From Synechococcus sp. CC9616 (GTDB lineage: Bacteria; Cyanobacteriota; Cyanobacteriia; PCC-6307; Cyanobiaceae), in contig NZ_KI911558.1 in assembly GCF_000515235.1 (NCBI RefSeq), positions 649,490 to 713,489 of the forward strand: a stretch of 64,000 nt of DNA, read 5' to 3'. Positions 1 through 9,419 of this stretch are shown here, piece after piece. The translations under genes were made by a program, and so were the position numbers. The notes beneath the pieces were generated by a model, which was given only the letters and a program-made list of their open reading frames with translations, made no database searches and had not been told where the DNA came from. Positions within the stretch are counted from its first letter, which is position 1. Every line of letters starts with the position of its first letter.

Positions 1-142
1 CCAGTACGGCTCTTTCGTTTATTCTGGCTTATCTTCTCGATTTTCCGGTCGTTCCGATGAACATATGACATTTATCTTACAAGATCCATCCAGCAATTTT
101 GTTGAATTCAAGCATTATTTGTCACCCGATTCGTCATTTTAA
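1..142 (+). CDS. C-terminal end of a VOC/glyoxalase-like protein (partial)
   Basis: An open frame runs from the window edge (first full codon at base 2) to a TAA at 140-142 and gives 46 residues. The end reads TFILQDPSSNFVEFKHY, which resembles the last strand of glyoxalase/bleomycin-resistance (VOC) proteins, where a QDPxGNxxEFK pattern holds a metal-ligand Glu. Only the tail is present, so the substrate cannot be judged. The next gene starts 5 bases later on the same strand, so the two may be co-transcribed. Confidence 0.6.
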   Translation, partial: QYGSFVYSGLSSRFSGRSDEHMTFILQDPSSNFVEFKHYLSPDSSF

Positions 143-147
143 TTTAA

Positions 148-1044
148 ATGATTTACTTTGATTTCTACAAACGAATTTTTGCTTTTTTGATCTGCACGCT
201 TGTTCTTTTAATCCCGTTTGTTTATTCTGATTCGGTGAATGCAGCTGAAATTAAATATATTGACCGAATAATTGAGCGTGGTTATCTAAAAGTTGGACTT
301 CCTCCATATACAACTCCACCATTTTATTTCAATGAAAGCAGCGGAGAATTGGCTGGTTATGACGTAGAAATAATTAGAAATTTTGCAAATTTTTTGGATG
401 TCGATGTTAAGTTCGACCGTGATTCAACAAGTTTTAACGATTTAGTACGACGATCTGGAGCCAATGATTTTGACATGGCCATTGGAAAGCTTGGTACTAC
501 CTATGCACGAATGTCTGATGCTCATCCTCATGAGTATATGAATTTCAGGCATTCAATTCTTGCCAAACGAAAATCAATCGCTAATCTCCAAGGAAATATT
601 CCAGACAGTGATTTTGCGAGAGTTCTGTTAAACTCTAATATCAAACTTGGATTTATTGGGCGTTCTGCATACGATACTTACGCTAGCGCCCTATTCCCTA
701 ATGCCGAGAAAATAGGCTATGAAAATTGGGATAAATGTAAAGAGGCATTGTTTGCAGGCGAAGTGGATGGAATTTACAGAGATGCAACAGAAGTTAAAAA
801 AATTGTTTATCAGGAGCCTGCGATCTCCCTTGATTATGTACCTGTTCTATTCGAAGATATAGTTGATCAAAAGTCAATATATTTATCAACAGAGGCTAAT
901 AACGATATGGCTTCTATTCTGGATTACTATTTATCGAAACAGGTTTCAATCAAGGACGATTCTGAAATCATTGCTGAATTTCCGGATTTCTATAAACCTA
1001 ACACAGATCTTCCCTCCAAAATTTCCAAGAAAGGAGCCTCTTGA
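148..1044 (+). CDS. Periplasmic amino-acid-type solute-binding protein (SBP_bac_3-like)
   Basis: A 298-residue protein with an N-terminal hydrophobic signal (about residues 9-27) ending near a NAAE cleavage site, so probably exported. The mature part begins IIERGYLKVGLPPYTTPPF and continues with GELAGYDVEIIRNFANFL, the typical opening of family-3 solute-binding proteins for amino acids or organic acids. A YRDATE segment near residue 210 fits the second lobe. It is followed after 3 bases by a symporter rather than by ABC permease and ATPase genes, so it may feed or regulate that carrier. Base composition is clearly more AT-rich than the genes after 2446, which suggests a different history. The ligand is unknown. 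Confidence 0.75.
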   Translation: MIYFDFYKRIFAFLICTLVLLIPFVYSDSVNAAEIKYIDRIIERGYLKVGLPPYTTPPFYFNESSGELAGYDVEIIRNFANFLDVDVKFDRDSTSFNDLVRRSGANDFDMAIGKLGTTYARMSDAHPHEYMNFRHSILAKRKSIANLQGNIPDSDFARVLLNSNIKLGFIGRSAYDTYASALFPNAEKIGYENWDKCKEALFAGEVDGIYRDATEVKKIVYQEPAISLDYVPVLFEDIVDQKSIYLSTEANNDMASILDYYLSKQVSIKDDSEIIAEFPDFYKPNTDLPSKISKKGAS

Positions 1045-1047
1045 TCA

Positions 1048-2400
1048 ATGACTACATTTCCTTTTGACTTCAAGAAGTTTAAGTTGAGTTTCCTGAGCTT
1101 ACGTTTATATCTGCGAAAACTTCGTACTGTTAAAGCGTTTGTCTTTTTTATCCTTCCAGCAGCTCTTATTCTAGGATTATTTCTCCCTGATGCTGCGGAT
1201 ACTCTCAATTCTTTTGGACTTACCTTGATCCAGTTGATATCATTTCCCGCTATTCCTTTGGTTCTTACTGCTGTTGTTATTTCAACCTATTCAATATTTT
1301 CACTTTCAAGCTCTCCTGAACAAGAATTTAAATTCACACGACGTCTTTTCCTTTCTCTGCTCGTCCTCATTGGTTTCGTATCTATATTTGCACTTATGTT
1401 ATCTCTGTATCAAAAGCCAGGTGTGCTTTCTCCGGACGGGAGGCTTTCTATAGGAACATATATGTTGGATGTGACTGATATCAGGCTTACGTTGTCAACA
1501 GCTGTTTCAGAAGCTGTTGATCCTTTCGAATGGGCTAAAACAATACTTCCTAATAATATTGTTGGTGATGCATCTCGAGGGCAAACATTAAAAGTGATTA
1601 GTGGATCCGTCCTGTTGGGGTGGGGTCTCTCTCTTCTTCCGAAGGATAAGTCAGCACCACTTCTTACAATAATCAGAGGTATTTACGATGTTTCAGTGAA
1701 GGTCCTTGATGAACTTCTACTGATTGCGCCTCTTGTTGTTATCTGTTTAATTGCAGGAGCCTTTTCGAGTATCAATTCTGAAATTGTTGTTTCATTACTG
1801 AATCTCACAATATGCATGCTTCTCGCGTCACTTGCTTCGCTCGGAGTTAGCCGGCTCATTGTCAAGCGTTTTACAACCTCTGCTGAACGAGCTTCTTCGG
1901 ACGTCAACCCAGCAGATTCTGTGTTCCTGCTCGGACTATCAACGGGGAGCAGTCTTGCCTGTTATCCAACAATTATGCGAGCCATGGAGAAAATGGGTCG
2001 TAACTGCTCCCATTCAGAGGCTGCTGCTTCATTGAGTTTGTTGATTTCCAGAATGGGAAATATAATTTATAACATAATTGCGATTGTGTTCGCTCTTAAT
2101 CTGTTCGAAGTGAAATTCTCTCCGGCAATTCTTTTCCAAGTTCTTGTTCTTGGTATTGTTACTGGAATATCTGCTGCTGGGTTGAATGGTGTTGCTGTTG
2201 TTCCAACCATAGGGTTAGCCCTAACAAGTTTTCAGCTACCAATCCCTCCAATCCTTGTTCTGCTTCTTGCTGTTGACCCCATCCTGACCCTGCCACGTGC
2301 AGCGACTACAGGTGTACTGGCGATGGCTGTCACTGTGATTGCGTCTGATCGAGATCCTGAGCATTCATGTGCTCATCAGTCTTACGAATCACTCGTCTAA
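1048..2400 (+). CDS. DAACS-like dicarboxylate/amino acid:cation symporter
   Basis: A 450-residue, very hydrophobic protein with about eight membrane segments. The stretch FLLGLSTGSSLACYPTIMRA followed by NCSHSEAAASLSLLISRMGN resembles the serine-rich re-entrant loop 1 region and TM7 of the DAACS (GltP/DctA) family, and the later DPILTLPRAATTGVLAMAV resembles the TM8 substrate region. The canonical NMDGT motif is not present in its usual form, so this is a divergent member. Start ATG lies 3 bases after the solute-binding protein gene; the pair forms a small AT-rich operon. Likely function is sodium- or proton-coupled uptake of an acidic amino acid or dicarboxylate at the plasma membrane. Confidence 0.65.
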   Translation: MTTFPFDFKKFKLSFLSLRLYLRKLRTVKAFVFFILPAALILGLFLPDAADTLNSFGLTLIQLISFPAIPLVLTAVVISTYSIFSLSSSPEQEFKFTRRLFLSLLVLIGFVSIFALMLSLYQKPGVLSPDGRLSIGTYMLDVTDIRLTLSTAVSEAVDPFEWAKTILPNNIVGDASRGQTLKVISGSVLLGWGLSLLPKDKSAPLLTIIRGIYDVSVKVLDELLLIAPLVVICLIAGAFSSINSEIVVSLLNLTICMLLASLASLGVSRLIVKRFTTSAERASSDVNPADSVFLLGLSTGSSLACYPTIMRAMEKMGRNCSHSEAAASLSLLISRMGNIIYNIIAIVFALNLFEVKFSPAILFQVLVLGIVTGISAAGLNGVAVVPTIGLALTSFQLPIPPILVLLLAVDPILTLPRAATTGVLAMAVTVIASDRDPEHSCAHQSYESLV

Positions 2401-2445
2401 CTGCCGTCTTTTTAAGATTGAACTGAAGCTTGATCGTTTCCTGGA

Positions 2446-3075
2446 TCAGGCTTGGTTGAGCCACTGTAAACAGGCCCGAATCCAACCTTCGCTGTCATGA
2501 TCTTCCGGGGCATCCTGTCCCTCTCGAAGCGCTTTAACTGCTCGCCTGATCTCAAGATCCTCATACCCAAGAGAGAGAAGCGTCTCTTGCAGGTCTTTGA
2601 CCTCCGTTGTGAATTGTTGGTCACCACCATCCACAAGCGATGGTTTCACGTCGATATCGCCGATGCCATCAACGCTGGTTCGTAATTCCACTGCAAGCCG
2701 TTCAGCAGTCCGTTTGCCGATCCCCTGGGCACGACAGAGGCGTCGCAGATCGCCTCCGCGAATCGCCTCAATAAGCTCCGGGCTCGTGCATTCCTGCAGT
2801 AGAGCCATTCCTGCCTGCGGTCCCACTCCGTTCACCCCAATTAATTGTCGGAACAGATCTCGTTCAACCCGATTGATGAATCCATAGAGGTTGGTGGCGT
2901 CTTCTCGTTGCACCTGATGGATCCAAAGTTCCACACTGGAGCTCACTGCAAGGTTCTGTTGTTGACGAGTGATGACCTGCACCTCGTAGCCAATGTCCCC
3001 ACAGGCGAGCAGAATTCCACTTCGATTCCCTTGCGTCCAGCACTCCATGGGACGTCCACGTAACCATCCGATCAT
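2446..3075 (-). CDS. ruvA: Holliday junction branch migration protein RuvA
   Basis: A 209-residue protein, the usual RuvA length. It opens MIGWLRG, the first strand of the OB-fold domain I, then has the two helix-hairpin-helix motifs [16 protein letters not shown] and [17 protein letters not shown] that contact junction DNA, and a C-terminal domain III (about residues 155-209) that binds RuvB. The frame extends upstream, but I chose the ATG at 3075 because the family starts at MIG. RuvA tetramers hold four-way junctions for RuvB during recombinational repair. It is head-to-head with the lipoprotein gene, with starts about 35 bases apart. Confidence 0.95.
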   Translation of the reverse strand: MIGWLRGRPMECWTQGNRSGILLACGDIGYEVQVITRQQQNLAVSSSVELWIHQVQREDATNLYGFINRVERDLFRQLIGVNGVGPQAGMALLQECTSPELIEAIRGGDLRRLCRAQGIGKRTAERLAVELRTSVDGIGDIDVKPSLVDGGDQQFTTEVKDLQETLLSLGYEDLEIRRAVKALREGQDAPEDHDSEGWIRACLQWLNQA

Positions 3076-3109
3076 GGAGTTTCCCGATATCCCCACCATG
3101 CTGCCTGAC

Positions 3110-3541
3110 ATGCGCTCGCGCCTGTGGCGTTTTTTTGTTGGCAGCATCTGCGCTGTTTTCCTCCTCTTCAACCTGAGCGCCTGTGGGGCAGCCAACGAGC
3201 CGCCCCGTCAGCAGTTGCTGCAAGCCCTCAGCCTGCAAATCCAACTCACGCAGGCCGCCATTTCCCGATCTCTGGAATTACCGGATTCGAGTGGCACGCC
3301 GACAGTCAGCCGTGTTCGCGTCGAAAACCAGGAGGCGATTCAGATTGGAGAACAACTTGGGATGAAGGTGTCAGGCCGTTTCGATTGGCAACTTCCCGGT
3401 GACCGTATGCAGGTTGATAGTCCCTTTGAGATTTACATGGAGCGGGGCGAACGAGGCGAGAGCTGGCGTTTGGCTCGTCCGGGTGGTAGCGGTGATGGTT
3501 TTCGGCAGGACTGGTTGACGTATCCCTTGCCGGTGAGTTGA
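3110..3541 (+). CDS. Small putative lipoprotein, unknown function
   Basis: A 143-residue protein with a basic N-terminus, a hydrophobic stretch ([15 protein letters not shown]) and a lipobox LSAC followed by GAAN, so a signal-peptidase II substrate attached to a membrane by lipid. The mature part has no motif I recognise; it is polar, with a repeated ME/RGERGE-type acidic-basic segment near the end. Start choice between ATG 3098 and ATG 3110 is open; 3110 gives the more standard signal peptide. It diverges from ruvA, so its promoter must lie inside or very near the ruvA start. Confidence 0.6.
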   Translation: MRSRLWRFFVGSICAVFLLFNLSACGAANEPPRQQLLQALSLQIQLTQAAISRSLELPDSSGTPTVSRVRVENQEAIQIGEQLGMKVSGRFDWQLPGDRMQVDSPFEIYMERGERGESWRLARPGGSGDGFRQDWLTYPLPVS

Positions 3542-3809
3542 GGACGTGAGTAGAGCCGCTGTAGTTATTTTTTATGTCCGTTAGTAACGCACATTGATCG
3601 TTGTCTTTGTTATCTGTATTGATGTTTTCCTGCTCGTGTTGATGTCATCCAATTTTTCAGCAATTTGGTGGCCATCTAATCATTGAGATTCCGGTTGATA
3701 ATGCTCATTCTTGCTAGGAGTAGGTACTATGTATCTTTAGGATAATGCAATGTGATGGTGAATTTCGGGTTATTTAAGTTTTATTTTCTACGTTGTAGAT
3801 TCAACGTTT
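3542..3809. other. AT-rich intergenic region between convergent genes
   Basis: About 268 bases between two convergent genes. It is clearly more AT-rich than its surroundings. I see no open frame, no strong hairpin with a T-run, and no RNA gene I can name. Confidence 0.5.
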
Positions 3810-4724
3810 TTAACTCTGCAGACGCGCCTGAAGGCTGACCAGAGTGGAAGCCAAGACAAGGAATCCACCGATCACGATCCAAAAGCTCAGCCCTTCTGCA
3901 AACCAGAGATATCCCCAAAGAGCAGCAAACACCACTTGGATGTAATTGATTGATGTGGCTTGTGCTGCAGGCATCAGGCTGAGACCGCGGGTTACCCAGA
4001 TCTGACCGAGCTGTGTGAACACACCGATCCCCAACAGCCAGAGCCATTCACCACCCATGGGCAAGACACCATTGCGAATCACCATCGGGAGTGTGAGCGG
4101 TATCGAGAGGACCGGGAAATACAAAATGATCACCAGCGGGTGTTCCCGACTGGAGAGATGGCGTACGCAGACGTAGGCGAGTGCCGTGAAGAAGGCGCCG
4201 CCCAGCGCAATCAGCACAGCCGTTGTTGGCAGCTTTTCAAGTCCTGCGTTCAACCAGTCTGGTTGAGCCACAAGGGTGATCCCGATCCAGCCAAGCAAAA
4301 TCGCAACAGCGATGCTCCGGCGCAGCTGTTCTCTGAGAACGATGGCAGCCGCCACTGCCGTGAAGGTGGGGTAGGTGTACTGAAGGACGGTTGCCGATGC
4401 CAGCGGAAGTGTTGTGATCGCCTCGAAAAAACACAGCAGAGCGAGACTTCCGCAGATGCCTCTGGCCAACAACCAGCCCGTGTGTTGACCCCAGGGTGAA
4501 ACCCTGGCTCGCTGCAGGCCAAGGCCGGTGAGCCCCACGCTGATCAAGGCTCGACTCAGCACTATCTCCGGCACCGGCAAGCGACCATCAAGTTGCTTGA
4601 CGCAAACGGTCATCAGACTGAAGGCCAGTGAACTGAGAATCAGGCATCGCACTCCCTGTCCTGTTTCGCTGCTGGGTGCATCAGTCACTGGACGGACCGG
4701 CGTGACTTCGCAGAATGGCCGCAT
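3810..4724 (-). CDS. EamA/DMT-superfamily transporter
   Basis: About 304 residues with ten predicted membrane helices in two EamA repeats, the usual size of drug/metabolite transporters. Recognisable parts are PEIVLSRALISV near the end of helix 2, FFEAITTLPLASATVLQYTYP in the first repeat, and RGLSLMPAAQATSINYIQVVF followed by FAEGLSFWIVIGG in the second. Substrate is unknown; family members export amino acids, metabolites or drugs. I start it at the ATG whose complement (4722-4724) overlaps the dnaG start, but starts further in (for example 4613) cannot be excluded. It is followed by about 270 AT-rich bases with no gene before the lipoprotein gene end. Confidence 0.8.
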   Translation of the reverse strand: MRPFCEVTPVRPVTDAPSSETGQGVRCLILSSLAFSLMTVCVKQLDGRLPVPEIVLSRALISVGLTGLGLQRARVSPWGQHTGWLLARGICGSLALLCFFEAITTLPLASATVLQYTYPTFTAVAAAIVLREQLRRSIAVAILLGWIGITLVAQPDWLNAGLEKLPTTAVLIALGGAFFTALAYVCVRHLSSREHPLVIILYFPVLSIPLTLPMVIRNGVLPMGGEWLWLLGIGVFTQLGQIWVTRGLSLMPAAQATSINYIQVVFAALWGYLWFAEGLSFWIVIGGFLVLASTLVSLQARLQS

Positions 4725-6771
4725 GCTGAATGCCCGTCTCCATCCCCGCACGATCGAGGCCGTCAAGGAACGGGCGGACATCGTCGATGTCGTTGGAGAT
4801 CACGTTGTCCTCAAGAAGAAAGGCCGGGAGTTCGTTGGCATCTGTCCCTTTCATGACGACAGCAAGCCGTCCATGACGGTGTCGCCGGCGAAGCAGTTCT
4901 ACTACTGCTTCTCCTGTGGTGCGGGCGGCAATTCCATCAAGTTCCTGATGGAGTTCCAGAGGCAGAGCTTCAGTGATGTGGTGCTGGAGCTGGCCAGGAA
5001 GTACCAGTTGCCGGTCGAAACCGTTGATGGGCCCCAGCAGGAGCGACTTCGTCAGCAGCTTTCACGCCGCGAGAAACTTCAGCGCGCAACCGCTTTGGCT
5101 GCTGGATGGTTTCGCAGCCAGCTACTCGGTGAGGCTGGTCAGCAGGCAAGGTCATATCTCAGTGAACAAAGGGGGCTGAGCCTCGCGACACAGGACACCT
5201 TTCAGCTCGGCTATGCCCCCGATCAGTGGGATGGACTGTTGAAGCATCTTCAGCAGGTGGAGGGACTCTCTCCCGAGCTGCTGGAAGCCGCCGGGCTGGT
5301 GGTTCCACGAAAGGGCGGCCGTGGTTTTTACGACCGCTTTCGCCATCGCGTGATGGTGCCCATTCACGATCGCCAGGGACGGGTGATCGGATTTGGAGGC
5401 CGCAGCCTTGATGGTGCTGAGCCGAAATATCTCAATTCGCCGGAAACAGAGCTTTTTGAAAAGGGAAAACATCTGTTTGGCCTGGACAAGGCGGCGGGAG
5501 CGATTCGTAAAGACGACCGCGCAGTGGTGGTTGAGGGTTACTTCGATGTGATTGCCCTGCATGCAGCAGGCATCACCAATGCTGTTGCTGCGCTTGGAAC
5601 CGCTCTCAGCAATCAACAGATCACCCAGCTCTCCCGCGTCAGTGACAGCAAGCGGATCGTGCTCAATTTCGATGCCGACGGCGCTGGAGTGCGGGCGGCC
5701 AACCGTGCGATCGGGGAGGTGGAACAGCTTGCGATGCAGGGGCAGCTCGAATTGCGGGTTCTGCATCTGCCCTCCGGCAAGGACCCCGACGAATTTCTCA
5801 AGGCCCATGGTTCGGGGGACTACAGGGCGCTGCTTGATCAAGCACCGTTGTGGCTTGACTGGCAGATCGAGCAGGTTCTGGCGGAACGTGATCTCAGCCG
5901 CTCAGATCAGTTTCAGCAGGCTGTCAGCGAGCTGGTGGCCCTGCTGGGCAAATTGCCCCAGAGCGCAGTCAGAACTCATTACCTCCAGCGTGTTGCTGAA
6001 CGTCTCAGTGGTGGTCAGGCGCGCTTGGCTCTGCAGCTGGAAGAGGATCTGCGACAGCAGGTGAAGGGGCAACGCTGGCACGGGCGTTCCAGTCGTCATG
6101 AACAGCCTGCCGAAGCCAGTCAGAGGGAGCGCTGTGAAGCCGATGTTCTACGGCTGTATCTGCACTGCCCTCGCCATCGCAGCACGATCCGTCAACAGCT
6201 CCGGCAACGGGACCTGGAGGACTTCGCCCTGCAGCCCCATCGTCTGCTCTGGGCCTCGATCACGGAACTGGAGGAATCCAATCTGGGCATCGGGAGGCTT
6301 GAAGCAATCAGCCGCGGGGACGATGCCGGTGAGGAGCTGGCCGATCTCGACCTTCCGACCTTGCTCACCGATCAGCTGCTGCTGGAGAACAGTGGCCTGA
6401 TTTCGAGGCTGACGCCCCTGTTGGAGCCAGGCGAGCTCGAGAAACTCTCCCTCTCGGATCCGCTTGAGCAGCTGCGGGGCACCACAGCTCTGCTTGAACG
6501 TCAGAAAAGTCTGAAGCGTTGCCGTCACCTGCTTGAAGCCTGGGGCGGGCAACGTCTGCAGACTCTGGAAGCCTGTATTGCCACCCTGATCGATCAGCCG
6601 CCAGGGGATGCTCCGGTTGATATGGAACAGCGCATTCAGAGCCTGTTTGATGAGCTCAACCGTGATGCCCTTCGTTATCAGGAGCTTTATTACACCGAAA
6701 GGAAGCACATCAACCATCTCGATCAGCAGCGCTGTCGCGGATTCGGTGATCAAAACGTTCTCTCGGCCTAA
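4723..6771 (+). CDS. dnaG: DNA primase DnaG
   Basis: A 682-residue protein. The N-terminal zinc-binding domain shows CPFHDDSKPSM and YYCFSCGAGG (CHC2 zinc ligands, about residues 39-66). The catalytic core follows with GYAPDQWDGL, RVIGFGGRSL and KYLNSPET, and the TOPRIM fold has VVEGYFDVIALHAAG and LNFDADGAG with the metal-binding Glu and Asp residues. The C-terminal part, about 250 residues, should bind DnaB helicase and is more variable. It makes RNA primers at the replication fork. The start ATG at 4723 matches the family start before HPRTIEAVKERADIVDVV. Confidence 0.96.
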   Translation: MLNARLHPRTIEAVKERADIVDVVGDHVVLKKKGREFVGICPFHDDSKPSMTVSPAKQFYYCFSCGAGGNSIKFLMEFQRQSFSDVVLELARKYQLPVETVDGPQQERLRQQLSRREKLQRATALAAGWFRSQLLGEAGQQARSYLSEQRGLSLATQDTFQLGYAPDQWDGLLKHLQQVEGLSPELLEAAGLVVPRKGGRGFYDRFRHRVMVPIHDRQGRVIGFGGRSLDGAEPKYLNSPETELFEKGKHLFGLDKAAGAIRKDDRAVVVEGYFDVIALHAAGITNAVAALGTALSNQQITQLSRVSDSKRIVLNFDADGAGVRAANRAIGEVEQLAMQGQLELRVLHLPSGKDPDEFLKAHGSGDYRALLDQAPLWLDWQIEQVLAERDLSRSDQFQQAVSELVALLGKLPQSAVRTHYLQRVAERLSGGQARLALQLEEDLRQQVKGQRWHGRSSRHEQPAEASQRERCEADVLRLYLHCPRHRSTIRQQLRQRDLEDFALQPHRLLWASITELEESNLGIGRLEAISRGDDAGEELADLDLPTLLTDQLLLENSGLISRLTPLLEPGELEKLSLSDPLEQLRGTTALLERQKSLKRCRHLLEAWGGQRLQTLEACIATLIDQPPGDAPVDMEQRIQSLFDELNRDALRYQELYYTERKHINHLDQQRCRGFGDQNVLSA

Positions 6772-6805
6772 CCATGACCTTCAATCACCTTGCAGCTGAA
6801 GCCTG

Positions 6806-7816
6806 ATGGGTCTCTTCGAGCGTTATCTCTCCCTGTGGATCGGTCTTGCGATTGTGGCCGGTGTGGTTCTTGGCGGGTTGTTGCCGGATCTGGCGGTCTG
6901 GATCGCCTCAGTGGAGGTGGGCCGCATCAATCTTCCGATCGGCGTCCTGATTTGGGGAATGATCCTTCCCATGATGCTGGCGGTCGATTTCTCTGCGATT
7001 AAGGGGATTCGACGTCAACCGCGGGGTCTGCTGATCACGGTGGTTGTGAATTGGTTGATCAAGCCGCTCACCATGACCGCCATAGCCTGGCTGTTCATTC
7101 GCGGTTTGTTCTCGCCCCGGATTCCTGATGCGATGGGGCAGGACTATGTGGCGGGCATGATTCTGCTGGGAGTGGCTCCCTGCACGGCAATGGTGTTTGT
7201 ATGAAGCCGCCTCAGTGACGGTGACCCCGGCTACACCCTGGTTCAGGTGGCTGTGAATGATCTGATCATGGTGTTTGCCTTCGCGCCGATCGCCGCCTTT
7301 CTTCTCGGGGTGAACGATCTCCTTGTGCCCTGGGACACGATGCTGGCCGCTGTTGGGTTGTTCGTCCTGGTGCCACTGGTTGTGGGATGGCTGATCCGCA
7401 TTGCTTTGAAGACTTCGAGGCGGATTCGTCACCTGGAGACTCAGCTCAAGCCAGTGTCAATGATCTGCTTGATTGCGACGGTGCTGCTGCTGTTCATGGT
7501 TCAGGCCAAGGCGATCCTGGCCAATCCCCTGGCCATTGTTCTGATTGCGATCCCCCTGATCCTGCAGACCTATCTGATTTTTTGGATCACGGCCCAGTGG
7601 ATGCGTCTCTGGAAGCAACCGCGCTCGATCTCCGCACCTGGAGCCATGATCGGTGCTTCCAATTTTTTCGAGCTTGCCGTCGCCGTGGCCATCAGTCTTT
7701 ACGGCTTGAATTCCGGAGCCGCACTGGCCACGGTGGTGGGTGTACTGGTTGAGGTTCCGGTGATGTTGTCGCTTGTTGCGATCGCCAATCGCAATCGCCG
7801 ATTGTTCCCTGTTTGA
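6806..7816 (+). pseudogene. ACR3-type arsenite/bile-acid-fold transporter, interrupted by an in-frame TGA
   Basis: The reading frame encodes a ten-helix transporter of the BASS/ACR3 type. It begins MGLFERYLSLWIGLAIVAG and contains LGVAPCTAMVFV, then a TGA at 7202-7204, then in the same frame [20 protein letters not shown] and the remaining helices to 7816. In ACR3 proteins this place normally reads MVFVW followed by a short loop, so the TGA replaces a Trp codon (TGG). Without the stop the product would be 336 residues, a normal length. As read, it makes a 132-residue fragment, and a second fragment could only start at 7247 or later. ACR3 pumps arsenite out of the cell. The gene follows dnaG and is followed after 1 base by a small gene, so readthrough or decay affects an operon-like unit. 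Confidence 0.8.
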
Positions 7817-7817
7817 G

Positions 7818-8075
7818 ATGGCCGAATTTTTCGAGGCCATCTGGCACGGTGAAGGCGTTGGCGACGGTGGAGATCTTGAAGAGGCATTGCAGGCCTTTGT
7901 TGCCGTCAAACCGGAGGCTGGTGACTGGCTGGAAGCCTGTGCCGCTGAAGGGGCGGATCCGGTGATTGAGCGCTTTGCCTCCTTTGAGGCTTATCTGGAC
8001 AATGCCGATCCCATCGAAACGATTGCCGTGACGCCCCAGATGATCGTCGACGCGATCGCCCTGCTGCCAAGTTGA
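7818..8075 (+). CDS. Small acidic conserved protein, unknown
   Basis: An 85-residue acidic protein starting MAEFFEAIWHGEGVGDGGDL. It has no signal peptide, membrane segment or metal motif. The start ATG is separated by one base from the TGA of the transporter frame and its own TGA overlaps the next ATG (TGATG), which argues for an operon of dnaG-downstream small genes. I do not recognise a family; it looks like a soluble helical protein. Confidence 0.6.
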   Translation: MAEFFEAIWHGEGVGDGGDLEEALQAFVAVKPEAGDWLEACAAEGADPVIERFASFEAYLDNADPIETIAVTPQMIVDAIALLPS

Positions 8076-8371
8076 TGAGCGCAAGCGACTTCGATTTCTC
8101 ACCGTTCACCCCTGTGAATCATCTCTGGCCTGCTCTTGTGGAGCGGTTGGGCAGTGAACGGTCCCAACAGGCGATCCGACAGGCGTTGGATTTGCAGAGG
8201 ATGCGTGGGCATGACGGCACCCTGCCTGTGTTGTTCACCGAAACCTGTGGCCTGGCACTGGCCAGCACGGATCTGGTCAGAGAACAAACAGGACTGAACA
8301 GCCATGGAGAGCGCATGGTCCTGATCCTGAGTTCGCGCAATCAGGAGTTGCAGTTGCTGCAACAGAGTTGA
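8075..8371 (+). CDS. Small conserved protein, unknown
   Basis: A 98-residue soluble protein starting MSASDFDFSPFTPVNHLWPAL. The central part contains a single Cys in TETCGLALAST, and the end is Gln/Leu-rich (ELQLLQQS). The ATG overlaps the stop codon of the preceding small gene, so the two are probably translated together. No domain recognised. It is convergent with nadA, with about 70 bases between. Confidence 0.55.
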   Translation: MSASDFDFSPFTPVNHLWPALVERLGSERSQQAIRQALDLQRMRGHDGTLPVLFTETCGLALASTDLVREQTGLNSHGERMVLILSSRNQELQLLQQS

Positions 8372-8441
8372 CCACCCAGCAACATACGCTTTTGGGAACC
8401 AATCGTTGATGAGGCCATGACAGCGCAAGGCTGCAATGGCC

Positions 8442-9374
8442 TTAAAGGCTGAGCTCCAGCATTTTTTGGATGGGCTCAAGCGCCCGGAGTCTCAAGCTCT
8501 CCTCCATCTCAATGGCGGGCTGCATCGTTTCAAGGCAGTGGTGCAGTTTTTGGAGTGTGTTGAGACGCATGTAGGGACAGGCATTGCAGCTGCATCCATC
8601 CACACCCGGAACATCAATCAGCGTTTTGTGGGGAACCCGTTGCTTCATCTGGTGAAGGATCCCTGGCTCCGTGAGAACGATGAACGTGTTTGAGCTGCTG
8701 GTTTCCGTGTAACCCAGCAGCTTGCTTGTTGATCCAATGAAATCAGCAAGATCGAGAAGGTGTTGCTGACACTCCGGATGGGCAATCACCTCGGCTTCGG
8801 GGTGCTCCAACTGCAGCTGAAGAACGGCGTCCTCATTGAAGGTTTCATGGACAATGCAGCGTCCCGGCCAGAGGGTGAGTTCACGCCCGCTTTGGCGTTG
8901 AACCCAGCGCCCCAGGTTCTGGTCCGGTGCGAACAGCACCGGTCGATCCTCCGGAATTTGTTTCACCAGATCAACCGCATTGCTGCTGGTGCAGATCAGG
9001 TCGCTCTGTGCTTTCACCGCCGCCGTGCAGTTGATGTAGCTCACGACGAAATGATCGGGATAATTGGAGCGGAAAGCGGCGAATTCATCCGCCGGGCAAT
9101 CATCCGCCAGGGAGCAACCGGCATCCAGATCCGGCAGCAGGACGGTTTTCTCGGGACTGAGGATCTTGGCGGTTTCGGCCATGAAATGGACGCCACAGAA
9201 CACGATCACATCGGCTGATGTGCTGGCGGCCTTCCGTGACAGCTCAAGGGAGTCGCCGATGAAATCAGCGATGTCCTGGATGTCCGGCTCCTGGTAATAA
9301 TGCGCCAGGATCACGGCATTGCGTTCCCGTTTCAGCTGCTCGATCGACGCTGCAAGAGCGTGGTCAGCGGTCAT
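8442..9374 (-). CDS. nadA: Quinolinate synthase NadA
   Basis: A 310-residue protein that condenses iminoaspartate with dihydroxyacetone phosphate to quinolinate for NAD synthesis. Visible family marks: [20 protein letters not shown] at the start, [62 protein letters not shown], and [12 protein letters not shown] near residue 270. Three of the conserved cysteines (in FCGVHF, ICTSSN/CIVHE and the C-terminal CNACP region) hold the oxygen-sensitive 4Fe-4S cluster. Length fits the bacterial enzyme. It is divergent from the metallophosphoesterase gene. Confidence 0.96.
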   Translation of the reverse strand: MTADHALAASIEQLKRERNAVILAHYYQEPDIQDIADFIGDSLELSRKAASTSADVIVFCGVHFMAETAKILSPEKTVLLPDLDAGCSLADDCPADEFAAFRSNYPDHFVVSYINCTAAVKAQSDLICTSSNAVDLVKQIPEDRPVLFAPDQNLGRWVQRQSGRELTLWPGRCIVHETFNEDAVLQLQLEHPEAEVIAHPECQQHLLDLADFIGSTSKLLGYTETSSSNTFIVLTEPGILHQMKQRVPHKTLIDVPGVDGCSCNACPYMRLNTLQKLHHCLETMQPAIEMEESLRLRALEPIQKMLELSL

Positions 9375-9419
9375 CTGGAGCTGGATCGGGGCAGGATGGA
9401 TTCAGCCTAGGCATCTGCT

